Shown piece after piece: positions 14,740-23,531 of a stretch of DNA of 37,318 nucleotides. Position 1 is the stretch's first letter; every line of letters begins with the position of its first letter. This DNA is from Rickettsiales bacterium (GTDB taxonomy: Bacteria > Pseudomonadota > Alphaproteobacteria > Rickettsiales > Rickettsiaceae). The notes under the pieces were generated by a model, which saw only the letters and a list, made by a program, of their open reading frames with translations, was not told the origin of the DNA and searched no databases. The stretch covers positions 1 to 37,318 of the forward strand of contig NVVL01000050.1 in NCBI GenBank assembly GCA_002402195.1. Reading direction: 5' to 3'. The translations under genes were made by a program, and so were the position numbers.

Positions 14740-14937
14740 ATGCACATATTAATAGATGGAAATGAATACCGAGTCGATGAGCAGACAAAGCTTGGCGACT
14801 ATATAAAAGGCAAGGGTGAGGATGTTTACTTTATCTGCACTCAAGCAAAGATGGATGAGGTTGATAAATTGAGGCAGTTTGCCGTAGCTAGACAATACGC
14901 ACATGACCAGCTAGGCAAGGTGGCCAAACTGTTTTAA
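14740..14937 (+). CDS. Hypothetical protein between portal and scaffold, 65 aa
   Basis: 65 residues, start ATG 14740 preceded by AAGGGAAATT. It begins MHILIDGNEYRVDEQTKLGD and has a small alpha/beta look, with a helical basic C-terminus. It sits between portal and scaffold where P22-like phages often have short genes. Function unknown. Confidence 0.55.
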   Translation: MHILIDGNEYRVDEQTKLGDYIKGKGEDVYFICTQAKMDEVDKLRQFAVARQYAHDQLGKVAKLF

Positions 14938-14985
14938 ACCCTACTAGTGGGGATCGCTAGGAACAATTCGAGAGATCGTATCTAA

Positions 14986-15789
14986 ATGAGTGAAGAAGCC
15001 GAATCAGAAGTGACTCAAGACGCACCTATTGCAGAATCGTCACCTGCACCGGACGCCACAACCGAAATAGAGAATGTGGACGCTATAGAGCCTAAGAAAG
15101 TGAATAAGGTTCAAGAGCGGATAAATCAGTTAACTCGTGAGAAATACGAGGCAAGGCAAGAAACGGCAGCATTAGAGGAGAGAATTAAACAGCTTGAAAC
15201 TAATAAACCCGTTACTAAAGAGCCTGAAATAGTTGCACCTAATGAGGATGATTTTGATAATCATTCAAAGTATCAGCAGGCGAACGCCAAGTTTGTAGCT
15301 GAAACGGCTAGTAATGCAGCTTACGACAGGATATCAGCAGAGAACCAAGTACGAGATCAAGCGAATACAGAGACCGCAAGGCAGGCGGAGTTGAAGACTA
15401 AAAAGGCTGGCTTTGATGCTAATTTAGCAGAGAAGCGAGGTAACTTTGAAGACTTTGAGGACGTTGCTTACGGGCACCAATTTATGTCTATCGATATGGC
15501 TGAGCGCCTCTTTGACATGGATAAAGGGCCAGAGGTTGCTTATCACTTGGGATCAAATTTGGACGTGGCTGAAAAGATATTTGCCTTACCACCTATTCAG
15601 CAAGCTATCGAGTTAACCAAAATTGAGTTTCAGGTAGACGCACTAAAACCCAAGTTGGTAAGTGGCGCACCTGATCCTATAACGCCTCTAGGCAGTGCGG
15701 AGAAGGTCTCAAAGGATGAAGACGACATGACCGACGCAGAATGGCTAGAGGCACGATATGCACAAATTAATGCGAGAAATTCGCAATAG
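14986..15789 (+). CDS. Scaffolding protein (putative)
   Basis: 267 residues, highly acidic, helical, with a coiled coil (RINQLTREKYEARQETAALE) near residue 45 and a charged C-terminus. It lies directly between the portal block and the coat gene, the P22 gene 8 position. Scaffolding proteins guide coat assembly and exit the prohead. The length is near P22 gp8 (303 residues). The assignment is by synteny and composition. Confidence 0.8.
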   Translation: MSEEAESEVTQDAPIAESSPAPDATTEIENVDAIEPKKVNKVQERINQLTREKYEARQETAALEERIKQLETNKPVTKEPEIVAPNEDDFDNHSKYQQANAKFVAETASNAAYDRISAENQVRDQANTETARQAELKTKKAGFDANLAEKRGNFEDFEDVAYGHQFMSIDMAERLFDMDKGPEVAYHLGSNLDVAEKIFALPPIQQAIELTKIEFQVDALKPKLVSGAPDPITPLGSAEKVSKDEDDMTDAEWLEARYAQINARNSQ

Positions 15790-15798
15790 GTGATTTAA

Positions 15799-16992
15799 AT
15801 GGCTAACACGCTATTAACCACAGATAAGATTTTGCGAGAATCCCTACGGGTTTTACATGCAAAACTTAATTTTATTGGTCGGGTGAACCGATCTTACGAT
15901 AGTTCTTTTGCAAATAAGGGTGCACAGATTGGGGACACTCTGCGGATTCGTTTACCTGCTCAGTATGAGGTAACAGACGGTGCAGTATTAACAGCACAAG
16001 ACACAGTAGAGAAGAACACATCTCTAGCTATTACCAGTCGAAAGCACGTTGGTGCGAAGTTCACTGATGAAGAGCTCCAGATGGATATTGATTCATTCTC
16101 CGAGCTACACCTTGAACCTGCCATGTCAGTACTAGCTGCTAAAGCTGAATCAGACATGATCAACAGTGTTTATAAGCAAGTCTACAATCAAGTCAATAAC
16201 GTAGCGTCTGACATGACGTACAAGTTAATCGGTAATGGTAGAAAGCTTCTTGTCGATAACCTTGTGCCGCAAGACAACACTGTTACGGCTTGTTTAAATA
16301 CTTCTGATAATCTTGATTTGAATGATGCGTTAAAAGGCTTGTTCAACCCTCAAAGTACTATCGGGGCTAACTTTAGAGAAGGCGGTATAGGTCGGACTTC
16401 TGGGTATAGTTTCTTTGAAAATACTCACATGCCTCGCCACACCACTGGAACTGATGACGGCACAGGTGATTATCTGACTGACTCAGCAACTGCTCAAACA
16501 GGCGCAAGCCTTACTATCGATACGGGTGCTGGCACCATGACAGCGGGTGATGTCTTTACCGTTGCAGGCGTTAATCGGGTGCATCCAGAAACTAAGGTGG
16601 ATACTGGTAACTTGCAGCAGTTTGTTGTTACCACCGCTATTGGCGCAAGTGCAACAACCATCACGTTTACGCCTGAAATTATAGCAACAGGTCCTTACCA
16701 GAACGTGAGTAATGGCGCGGCTAATAACCAAGCTCTTACTAAAGTTGGTGGCAATGCGGCCGCTCATGATGTCTCGCTAGGGTTCCATAGAGATGCGTTT
16801 GCTTTTGCAACTGCTGACCTTCCTGTACCTGGTGGAATGGATATGGCAGGGCGCAAGGTCATGGATGGCATTTCAATGCGATTTGTCCGAGGGTTTGATA
16901 TTGTTAACTCTCGATTCGTGAGCCGGTTTGATATTACCTACGGCTTCAATGCAATCCGGCCTGAGCTTGCTCACCGATGGGCTAACAACTAA
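15799..16992 (+). CDS. Major capsid (coat) protein, P22 gp5-like
   Basis: 397 residues (P22 coat 430). N-terminal HK97-fold elements (RLPAQYEVTDGAVL, KHVGAKFTDEELQMDIDSFS) are followed by a long inserted Thr/Val/Gly-rich stretch (about residues 225-310: AGDVFTVAGVNRVHPETKV, then QQFVVTTAIGASATTITF) in the place of the P22 insertion domain. The C-terminal FDITYGFNAIRPELAHRWANN is typical of this family. It forms the icosahedral shell. An AAGGAGAAG ribosome binding site follows for the next gene. Confidence 0.9.
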   Translation: MANTLLTTDKILRESLRVLHAKLNFIGRVNRSYDSSFANKGAQIGDTLRIRLPAQYEVTDGAVLTAQDTVEKNTSLAITSRKHVGAKFTDEELQMDIDSFSELHLEPAMSVLAAKAESDMINSVYKQVYNQVNNVASDMTYKLIGNGRKLLVDNLVPQDNTVTACLNTSDNLDLNDALKGLFNPQSTIGANFREGGIGRTSGYSFFENTHMPRHTTGTDDGTGDYLTDSATAQTGASLTIDTGAGTMTAGDVFTVAGVNRVHPETKVDTGNLQQFVVTTAIGASATTITFTPEIIATGPYQNVSNGAANNQALTKVGGNAAAHDVSLGFHRDAFAFATADLPVPGGMDMAGRKVMDGISMRFVRGFDIVNSRFVSRFDITYGFNAIRPELAHRWANN

Positions 16993-17004
16993 GGAGAAGT
17001 CATC

Positions 17005-17487
17005 ATGGCTTTAGAACAAATAGGAACGAACACCGATGAGGGGGCAGTAATGCCAGGGCGTCACCTTGAGGTTATTTCCGGTCTAGCGGGTGGTACTACT
17101 GCGCGACAGTTGCTTGCGTCTGAATCAGGGTCTTTATGTCTCTTTGATGATGCAGCGGGTCAAATTTATATCTTACCAGCACCAGTGGTAGGCATGGTTT
17201 TTGATTTCTTAACAACAGTTGCAGGCACTAGTAACTCTCATTCAATCGATACTGATGCGTCGACCACTTTTATGGGTGGCGGTGTTGCTGCTGTATCAAC
17301 GGCAGTGGCAGAGGGTGGTGATAGTTTTGTAGCTACCATCTCATCTACCGTATCACTTGATATGGACAGCGATGTAACAGGCCGGTTGGTTGGGTCTGCA
17401 ATCCGAGCAGTGGCTTTGAGTTCTACCACGTGGGGTATTTCAGGAACTACCCACGGCGTAGGAACGCTAGCAACACCATTTGCATAA
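17005..17487 (+). CDS. Head decoration or accessory protein (putative)
   Basis: 160 residues, small-residue-rich (Ala, Gly, Ser, Thr), 12 bases after the coat stop with a good SD (AAGGAGAAGTC). The sequence (GRHLEVISGLAGGTTARQL, then ESGSLCLFDDAAGQIYILPA) looks like a beta-barrel virion protein. Position directly after the coat gene suggests a capsid-cementing or decoration protein. Inferred. Confidence 0.6.
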   Translation: MALEQIGTNTDEGAVMPGRHLEVISGLAGGTTARQLLASESGSLCLFDDAAGQIYILPAPVVGMVFDFLTTVAGTSNSHSIDTDASTTFMGGGVAAVSTAVAEGGDSFVATISSTVSLDMDSDVTGRLVGSAIRAVALSSTTWGISGTTHGVGTLATPFA

Positions 17488-17494
17488 GCAATAA

Positions 17495-17518
17495 GGGGTC
17501 TAGAACGGCCCCGATTTT
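17495..17518 (+). terminator. Stem-loop with T-run, terminator or attenuator after the capsid genes
   Basis: GGGGTC (17495-17500), a 6-base loop, and GGCCCC (17507-17512) form a 6-bp GC-rich stem including one G-T pair, followed by GATTTT. It lies between the coat/decoration genes and the tail-completion genes. It could lower expression of downstream tail genes relative to the abundant capsid proteins. The T-run is short, so partial termination is most likely. Confidence 0.55.
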
Positions 17519-17527
17519 GGAGAGATT

Positions 17528-17728
17528 ATGGTTTGTACAGAATGTGGGCATGACAACTCAGCAGTAGCGGCAAAAGACCCGTGGTGTATGTATAAGTTTG
17601 AGAATGGTCAAGTCGTTAACAAGTTGTTTGACCCTGATAAGATCCCTAAAGGCTGGTTTGATTCGCCAAAAGCGGCAAAAGCTGGCAAGAAGACATCCAA
17701 GGCTACTAGCGAAGGGTTAACCGTATGA
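17528..17728 (+). CDS. Hypothetical Cys-containing protein, 66 aa
   Basis: 66 residues with CTECGHD near the N-terminus and a further Cys (DPWCMYKF), then IPKGWFDSPKAAKAG and a Lys/Ala/Ser-rich tail. The single C-x2-C plus the later Cys may bind metal. GGAGAGATT lies upstream. Short proteins with a 'P-x-GW-D/F-DSP' segment occur beside head-completion genes in podoviruses and myoviruses. Function unknown. Confidence 0.55.
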   Translation: MVCTECGHDNSAVAAKDPWCMYKFENGQVVNKLFDPDKIPKGWFDSPKAAKAGKKTSKATSEGLTV

Positions 17729-18114
17729 CAACCGCGCAAAACATGATTGATTCATCAGCAAAGATGGCGGGGATACTGGCAGAAGGGCAATCTTTAGAGT
17801 CGGGCGTGAATACAGATGCGTTAAACCGCCTAAACCGCATGTTTGCACGTTGGGCGAACATTGGCATTGATTTAGGGCTGGCCACTCTAGCGGCTTCAGA
17901 TACGGTCTATGTTGATGTTGCAGATGAGGAAGCCATAGAGCTTAGTTTGGCATTACGGCTAATGGTAAAGCACCGCCGACAAATAGCGCCAGGTCTTTCT
18001 GAGGCAGGCGATCAAATGGTCACGGAATTACAAAGCAAGTACTCTAATTTACCTGTGATGGCGTTAGATGCAGCCCTCTCAGGATCGCAACGGTACAATA
18101 TTAATAATGGCTAA
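17725..18114 (+). CDS. Tail accessory/head-completion protein (P22 gp4-like)
   Basis: 129 residues (P22 gp4 166), helical, with the pattern MIDSSAKMAGILAEGQSLES and ALNRLNRMFARWANIGIDLG typical of the P22 gp4 packaged-DNA stabilisation family. In P22, gp4 binds the portal from below and starts tail assembly; it also has reported peptidoglycan-hydrolase activity. ATGA overlap with the previous gene; ends overlapping the gp10-like gene. Synteny strongly supports the assignment. Confidence 0.85.
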   Translation: MTTAQNMIDSSAKMAGILAEGQSLESGVNTDALNRLNRMFARWANIGIDLGLATLAASDTVYVDVADEEAIELSLALRLMVKHRRQIAPGLSEAGDQMVTELQSKYSNLPVMALDAALSGSQRYNINNG

Positions 18115-19504
18115 AATACCCGTCCCTTTAGTTGGCCCGACATATACCAATCGATCGCTTCCGGTCGGGGCGCAGGTTACCCGTAATTTCTATGTTGAGG
18201 TTAATCAAGGTGGCGATGAAGCGGTCAGTATGCAGCCATTTCCAGGGCTGAAGGAGTGGGGTAGCGCAGGAGATGGCTTTGATAGGGGGCTAGGCGTTTT
18301 AAATGGCATCCTGTACAAAGTATCAGGGGATGAACTTTACAGTGTTGACCGTAGGGGGGATGCCGTTCTAATTGGCACTATCTTAGGGTCGACTAGATGC
18401 ACTCTTGTTGAGGACACTGCCGGCAATTTGGTGATAACGACAGGGCATGGGAAACCTTACGCCTATAACGGTGCAACTTTAACCCTAGGCAAAGATGGCG
18501 ACCTACCTAAAGCGTCAACAGCTGCATACATTAACGACAGGGTGATTTATGAAAGCACGACAGGCCTAGCCTTTGCTGACCTTGACACGCCTTTAACAGT
18601 TAATAGCGCTAATATTTTAAAAGCTAATACTAAAGCCGATGGGATGATGGCTGTTGTTGCCCATCGGCAGCAAATATTTGCGTTTGGGGCTAAATCTATA
18701 GAGCCTAACTCGTTTATAGGCACTGGCACTCCCCCTTATGCAAGGGTTAATAACGCTGTACAGCAAGTAGGCACGAGCGCTAAATATTCAGTGTCTACGA
18801 ACAACAACTACATTTATTTCCTAGACAATAATAAACAGCCCTCAAGAATGAGCGGGATCACAATACAGGCAATCGGCAATCCGGCTATTGGGCAAGCTAT
18901 CGCTAAGTATTCGGATGTGAGTGATTGCTTCACTGTTTGTTTTAGTTTTGATAATCAAGATTTTTGCCTGTTTAGCTTTCCAACAGGCGATGAGACATGG
19001 CTTTTTAATGAGCAATCGCAGCTATGGACAAACCTAGCTTTTGGGGTAGAGGATCAACACCTTATTAGCGACTATCAGTTTGTCTATGGTAAGCACCTAG
19101 TATCAGATAGGCGTAACGGCAATATTTACGAGATAGACATGAATACTTATACTGATAATGGGTTGGTTATCCATAGGCAGCGCGATACAATCAGCATTAG
19201 CAGCAAGGATCTAGGCCCCCCTGGGCATAAATTATTTATGAATAGTTTGCAGTTAGTTATTGAGCCTGGGGCTAGTTTAGTTACAGTCCAAGCTACGGTG
19301 ATGATGCAATATTCTGATGATAATGGGCGAACATGGTCTAGTGAGCGCTGGGCTGATATAGGGGAACAGGGAGACTATACTTATCATGTAGAGTGGCTAG
19401 GTTTAGGCTCTTTTTACAACAGAATGTTTAGGTTTTCTATGAGTGATGCAATCAACTGGGTGTTAATTTCTGCACATGCAGACGTGGAGATGGGTCTTGG
19501 CTGA
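18107..19504 (+). CDS. Packaged DNA stabilisation/tail hub protein (P22 gp10-like)
   Basis: 465 residues from ATG 18107 (MAKIPVPLVGPTYTNRSLPV), chosen because it fits the family start and overlaps the gp4 stop; the open frame extends 39 bases upstream. The whole protein is beta-rich, with features of the P22 gp10 family (SLPVGAQVTRNFYVEV, SMQPFPGLKEWG). P22 gp10 is a hexameric tail-hub protein that attaches after gp4 and precedes the needle and tailspike. It begins the tail block. Confidence 0.88.
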   Translation: MAKIPVPLVGPTYTNRSLPVGAQVTRNFYVEVNQGGDEAVSMQPFPGLKEWGSAGDGFDRGLGVLNGILYKVSGDELYSVDRRGDAVLIGTILGSTRCTLVEDTAGNLVITTGHGKPYAYNGATLTLGKDGDLPKASTAAYINDRVIYESTTGLAFADLDTPLTVNSANILKANTKADGMMAVVAHRQQIFAFGAKSIEPNSFIGTGTPPYARVNNAVQQVGTSAKYSVSTNNNYIYFLDNNKQPSRMSGITIQAIGNPAIGQAIAKYSDVSDCFTVCFSFDNQDFCLFSFPTGDETWLFNEQSQLWTNLAFGVEDQHLISDYQFVYGKHLVSDRRNGNIYEIDMNTYTDNGLVIHRQRDTISISSKDLGPPGHKLFMNSLQLVIEPGASLVTVQATVMMQYSDDNGRTWSSERWADIGEQGDYTYHVEWLGLGSFYNRMFRFSMSDAINWVLISAHADVEMGLG

Positions 19505-20033
19505 AAAGATAGCGCCTTATGTGCAGCCTATTCCAAAGTTTGTCTTAGAAACTAACAACCAAGAGTTTATAAATTGGTTTAGCTACGACAATTTATGGAA
19601 GCAAGACATTAATGTTAATCTAGGCTTTGGTGATGCAATAACCAACGTTACTAATAGCGAGTCATTTGAAACCAGTAGCGCTAGTTCAGAGTATCAGGCA
19701 CATAAACGCGAATTAGAGCAGATCGAGGACTTAATTCCGACGACTCAAGTTCGCGAGTTATACTCTAAGATAGTGACGGCAAACTATACAGCGGTTAACA
19801 ATGATTTTTGTGACATTAGAAATGGCTCGACGGTGACGCTTGATTCTAATGCAGGATGGAATGATCAGATTATAACGACTAATGGTGATGGCTCTTCGGT
19901 TAAGGTAACTAGCACTATAGAACTTCGATACAAAGGCCAGCGCGGCAACACGATTACTATCAGACAAGAAGGCACAAGTATCCATTGGTATCTGTTTAGT
20001 GATGGTACAGAGAAGTTTTGGAGGGCGTCGTGA
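19497..20033 (+). CDS. Tail protein, 178 aa (putative)
   Basis: Start set at TTG 19497 (MAEKIAPYVQPIPKFV) because GGAG lies seven bases upstream and it overlaps the gp10 stop; an upstream ATG at 19476 is possible. The N-terminal PYVQPIPKFVLETNNQEF is followed by a helical middle and a beta-rich C-terminal domain (VNNDFCDIRNGSTVTLDSN, then IHWYLFSDGTEKFW). The gene occupies the slot of the P22 tail needle (gp26) but does not resemble a needle. Role inferred structural. Confidence 0.6.
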   Translation: MAEKIAPYVQPIPKFVLETNNQEFINWFSYDNLWKQDINVNLGFGDAITNVTNSESFETSSASSEYQAHKRELEQIEDLIPTTQVRELYSKIVTANYTAVNNDFCDIRNGSTVTLDSNAGWNDQIITTNGDGSSVKVTSTIELRYKGQRGNTITIRQEGTSIHWYLFSDGTEKFWRAS

Positions 20034-20182
20034 GTATTGAAGCTGAAAGCATTGACCATGAACGAGATATAGAAACCAGTGCCGAGGAACAGGTTAGGCT
20101 ACTTAAGGCCGTTATTGCAGGACTTGCGCTGATTTTAGATGTTGAGCCTGAACTTTTAATCAAAATAGCAGAGGATTTGTAA
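20030..20182 (+). CDS. 50-aa acidic protein
   Basis: GTG 20030 overlaps the preceding stop (GTGA). It is acidic at the N-terminus (SIEAESIDHERDIETSAEEQ) and a hydrophobic helix at the C-terminus (AVIAGLALILDVEPELL). It ends one base before the next ATG with GAGGATTTGTAAG as the SD region. Function unknown; likely a small tail-assembly helper. Confidence 0.55.
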   Translation: MSIEAESIDHERDIETSAEEQVRLLKAVIAGLALILDVEPELLIKIAEDL

Positions 20183-20183
20183 G

Positions 20184-20789
20184 ATGGCCGGAATAGAATT
20201 TTTATATCAAGACGACCAGACCGGCTTTGATGCTCGGGTTAAGGGATCTGACAACAGATTTAACGCTAGTTCCAGATCAGATTCTAGAGGTTACTATAAC
20301 GCCAGGGATGCGGGGCAAGCTTATTCGGTGGCGTTTGAAATGACCACACCTGTCGCTGGCGAGTACTTCGCCTACTGGCAGAATAACCACCCTAATAGCT
20401 TGCAACTTGTCATTAGTGCCATTGGGGTTAATGCTGTTCAGGCTTCTCGAATCAAGTTACACGTTGTAACAGGTACGGCGGCGACAGGTAGCGGGGTAAC
20501 AGCTATAACCCCTTTGAATATGAATAGATCAAGCCCTAACACGGCAGCATCTTCCGGCGTAACAACGGCGGTGCAAGGGGATACTGGAGCGACAGGTATA
20601 GGCACATTAACCTCTATCGGCCTTGTTGATTTCTTATATGTGGCAGCAACAGGGCATGAGGAATTTCGCCTTGATGATCGATTAAGACTAGGTGTTGGTG
20701 ACGCTATCGCCCTTGAGTATGATGAGGGGACGACCGGCGATGTTGCTGGGGTTATGTTCGGATACTATGAGAAGAAAGGTAGAGCTTAA
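20184..20789 (+). CDS. Putative tail/virion protein, 201 aa
   Basis: 201 residues, MAGIEFLYQDDQTGFDARV at the N-terminus, then a Thr/Gly/Ala-rich beta-sandwich-like body (YSVAFEMTTPVAGEYFAYW, SRIKLHVVTGTAATGSG). Its stop overlaps the next start (TAATG). The beta-sandwich composition suggests a virion protein; no family recognised with certainty. Confidence 0.58.
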   Translation: MAGIEFLYQDDQTGFDARVKGSDNRFNASSRSDSRGYYNARDAGQAYSVAFEMTTPVAGEYFAYWQNNHPNSLQLVISAIGVNAVQASRIKLHVVTGTAATGSGVTAITPLNMNRSSPNTAASSGVTTAVQGDTGATGIGTLTSIGLVDFLYVAATGHEEFRLDDRLRLGVGDAIALEYDEGTTGDVAGVMFGYYEKKGRA

Positions 20790-22048
20790 TGGGGATAAAG
20801 GTTACTCCTTCTGGGGCTGATCAAAGTGGTCAAGACGCCAGGGCAAGCCTTCATAATCGTGGGGGTGTTGTTGGCTCAGTAAACTATGTGCGTGAGTATG
20901 ACAATCTGAGGGCTGATATTAAGTTTTTCTTTAATGAGACCTATGGCGGGGAGATGAACCAAGCCATTGTTTCCTCAGAAGTGGCTACGGTTATCCACGA
21001 TGGGGGAGATACCACCAACGCCGACAGCGGAACGGCAACGGGTGGAACGTCAGGAACGAATCTAGAGGACACGGGGCAGAACTTTTTAACCACTGTAGGC
21101 GTAGGAATGACGGTTAGAAATACCACTGACACAACTTATGCTGTAGTCACGGCGGTGGTGGATAATGACAACCTAACCCTTGATGGCTCGATCATGGTCG
21201 ATACAGAGACTTTCACTGTGGGAGCTGTGTGGGTAGGAACAGGTGATGCGAGCTTTAACTTTGCTAGTGGGGCCAAAATAGTTTGTACAGCGGCGAACAA
21301 TAATGATGCAGCCCTATTTACTAATGCCGGAACATCGGATATGCAGCATTTCGGGGTTTTAACGGGCAAAATAGACCTAGACGCTTACAATAGCGCTAAT
21401 CATTCTGTTGAGTTCTCGTTCCTTTCATCATCAGTTTTGGTGGGGAACGCGGTTAATATTAATGATTATATTAATGTGATTGACGTTTCAGAGCAATCCT
21501 TTTCAATACCCCTAGCGGACATGGGAATAACATCTCAGACAGTTAACGAGCTTCAAGCGGTGGTTTTAAGATCGGGTGGTTCAAAGCCCACTTTTAAATT
21601 AGATGATTTACAGCTAGGAGATGCATCAGGGTCGGCGACGTGGATGGCACTACCGGACCACGGCACTACCTTTCTCGCTAAACGGTTAAGGTTTGTTCTA
21701 GCCGATAACATTACAGAGATTGAATACGATAAATTTATGGGCCTAGCGGCGCTGACCAACGGGGTTAACTTGCTTATTGTATCTAATGGGGAGAGCTTAT
21801 TCCAGGGCATTATTAGGGATATGGGTGGGTTCTATCTAGCTGGAATCGATGAGAAAACATCATCTCTGGGGGCCACTAACAGTTGGACAGCTCTCGAGAT
21901 AGATATTACCTCCCCCGTCGTTTTAGATGGTACGTCAGGCAATAAAGCAGGTCTTGATGATGGGTTTTACCTTACTATTAGCGATGATCTTTCGGGCCTT
22001 TTAAGGTTCCAGGGTATTATTTTGGGTGACACGGTTTTAAAGGAATAG
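20789..22048 (+). CDS. Putative tail protein with a beta module shared with the tail fiber, 419 aa
   Basis: 419 residues, TAATG start. Residues about 80-145 (LEDTGQNFLTTVGVGMTVRN, VVTAVVDNDNLTLDGSIM) form a beta module that aligns with the module in the tailspike/fiber at 27879-28270. The N-terminus (RADIKFFFNETYGGEMN) is helical and the C-terminal half is a second beta domain. It lies in the tail block. A fiber- or adhesin-type role is inferred. Confidence 0.6.
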   Translation: MGIKVTPSGADQSGQDARASLHNRGGVVGSVNYVREYDNLRADIKFFFNETYGGEMNQAIVSSEVATVIHDGGDTTNADSGTATGGTSGTNLEDTGQNFLTTVGVGMTVRNTTDTTYAVVTAVVDNDNLTLDGSIMVDTETFTVGAVWVGTGDASFNFASGAKIVCTAANNNDAALFTNAGTSDMQHFGVLTGKIDLDAYNSANHSVEFSFLSSSVLVGNAVNINDYINVIDVSEQSFSIPLADMGITSQTVNELQAVVLRSGGSKPTFKLDDLQLGDASGSATWMALPDHGTTFLAKRLRFVLADNITEIEYDKFMGLAALTNGVNLLIVSNGESLFQGIIRDMGGFYLAGIDEKTSSLGATNSWTALEIDITSPVVLDGTSGNKAGLDDGFYLTISDDLSGLLRFQGIILGDTVLKE

Positions 22049-22049
22049 C

Positions 22050-22382
22050 ATGGCTAGAAATCCTTTTAGAGACATACAACAGATCGCAACAACAACGCTA
22101 ACAACGGTCTATACAGCTGCGACGGGTATTAATTCGACTATATCAGTGGTTAGTCTGGTTAATACCACAGCAACGGCTTTAAATATTGATGTATACCACA
22201 ATGACGGGGCCACTGATTTTTTAAAGAATACTATCCATATTCCAGGCGGGGCAGGAAGAGAGCGCCTTTACTACGGCTTTGAGAGGGGCGTCCTAGCAGC
22301 AGGGGATTCGATTAAAGTACAAGCAGACGGGGCAACAGCGTTTAATTTAGCTATTTATGGGTCAGAAATTGAGAGTAGCTAG
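22050..22382 (+). CDS. Putative virion protein, 110 aa
   Basis: 110 residues, ATG one base after the previous stop. Beta-rich with the pattern TVYTAATGINSTISVVSLVN, DVYHNDGATDF and a C-terminal ATAFNLAIYGSEIESS, like a small single-domain phage jelly-roll protein. Family unknown. It overlaps the next gene by 26 bases or less, depending on that gene's start. Confidence 0.55.
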   Translation: MARNPFRDIQQIATTTLTTVYTAATGINSTISVVSLVNTTATALNIDVYHNDGATDFLKNTIHIPGGAGRERLYYGFERGVLAAGDSIKVQADGATAFNLAIYGSEIESS

Positions 22383-22827
22383 AACGTTCGATATTGATGT
22401 GATCAATGCAGTATTAAAGCACCCGAAGGTAAAAGACTGTATAGGCGATGATTTTAGTGGCGATGTTGAGTACCCGATTGTTGATAATATATACTACTTA
22501 GCGGTGTATGATCGAGAGCTGGCAGGGATGTTCGTTGTTTACCCTTTAAATGCGGTCACTTTTGATGCTCATTCGGCGATGTTACCAGGCAAGTACGGTA
22601 ATAAGGCAAAAGAGGCTGGCAGATTAGCGATAGATTGGGTTTTTAACCATACGGGGTGCTTAAAGATTAACGGATCAACCCCTATTTACAACAAGTTGGC
22701 TTTAAAGTATTCAGAGCAGATAGGCTTTATCCGTGAAGGGGTTAATAAACGGTCTATCATGAAAGACGGGCAATTGCATGACCAAGTTTACTTTGGTTTG
22801 GAGCGTGAAAAATGGGTATTGAGTTAG
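22357..22827 (+). CDS. P22 gp14-like head-assembly protein with GNAT-like fold
   Basis: 156 residues from ATG 22357 (TTG 22369 is an alternative). The middle shows a GNAT-type pattern: ELAGMFVVYPL, GRLAIDWVFNHTGCLKING and YNKLALKYSEQIGFIREG. P22 gp14, encoded in the same relative place before the gene 7-20-16 block, belongs to such a family and is needed for normal ejection-protein incorporation. By synteny this is its counterpart. The acetyltransferase activity is untested. Confidence 0.75.
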   Translation: MGQKLRVARTFDIDVINAVLKHPKVKDCIGDDFSGDVEYPIVDNIYYLAVYDRELAGMFVVYPLNAVTFDAHSAMLPGKYGNKAKEAGRLAIDWVFNHTGCLKINGSTPIYNKLALKYSEQIGFIREGVNKRSIMKDGQLHDQVYFGLEREKWVLS

Positions 22828-23531
22828 CGATTGGCGGGGCCTTATTAGGCAGCTCACTATTAGGCGCAAGAGAGCAGAGAAAAGGCGCTCAATCGGCGGC
22901 AGATGCAGGAGAAAGGGCAGGGCTTGCAGGAATTGCCGAACAAAGAGCAGCGAGAGAGGCATTTGAAGCCCGTACACAGCCGTTTCTTGATCTTGGCCTC
23001 AGTGCTGGCGAGCAGCTGCAAGGCTTCCTACAAGACCCTAGTGCAGGGCTAGACCAGATCAACCCAGTAGCTTCCTTTTTGCAAGAGCAAGGGTTTAGAC
23101 AGATTAGAGAAGGCGGTTCTGGTGGTGGGCGCAATGTAGACCAAGACCTATCAAGGTTTCAAACCGGTCTTACTTCAACCTTGGTTCCACAATTTCAACA
23201 GCAACGGTTCAACCAATTATTTAACGTTTTAGGCTTAGGCCAAAATGCAGCGGTAGGGCAAGGTCAGGCAGCCTTAACAACAGGCGGCAACATATCTAAC
23301 TTATTAGGCAATATAGGGCAAGCTCAAGGACAGGGGGCTCAGCAAAAGGCAGCCGCCAACCAAGGGGTTATTTCTAATATTGCAGGTCTTGCTGGTTTTG
23401 GCTTTGGTGGTGGTTTTGGTGGTGCCCCCGCAGGGGGGGGGGCTCCTTCTGGTGGGTTTAACGCTTTAAACCCTAATCTATTTAATCAATCACAACAGCC
23501 TAATTTATTACAATCAACGGGGACGTTCTAA
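22812..23531 (+). CDS. Ejection (DNA-transfer) protein, P22 gp7-like
   Basis: 239 residues, ATG 22812 overlapping the previous gene. The N-terminal Gly/Ala-rich segment (AIGGALLGSSLLGAREQRKG) resembles a transmembrane-inserting helix; then an Ala/Glu-rich helix, a Gln/Phe-rich middle, and a Gly-rich C-terminal tail including a run of GGG codons near 23429-23437. P22 gp7 is one of three proteins ejected with DNA to form the channel across the cell envelope. Order in the cluster supports this. The G-run is a place where assembly errors could occur. Confidence 0.75.
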   Translation: MGIELAIGGALLGSSLLGAREQRKGAQSAADAGERAGLAGIAEQRAAREAFEARTQPFLDLGLSAGEQLQGFLQDPSAGLDQINPVASFLQEQGFRQIREGGSGGGRNVDQDLSRFQTGLTSTLVPQFQQQRFNQLFNVLGLGQNAAVGQGQAALTTGGNISNLLGNIGQAQGQGAQQKAAANQGVISNIAGLAGFGFGGGFGGAPAGGGAPSGGFNALNPNLFNQSQQPNLLQSTGTF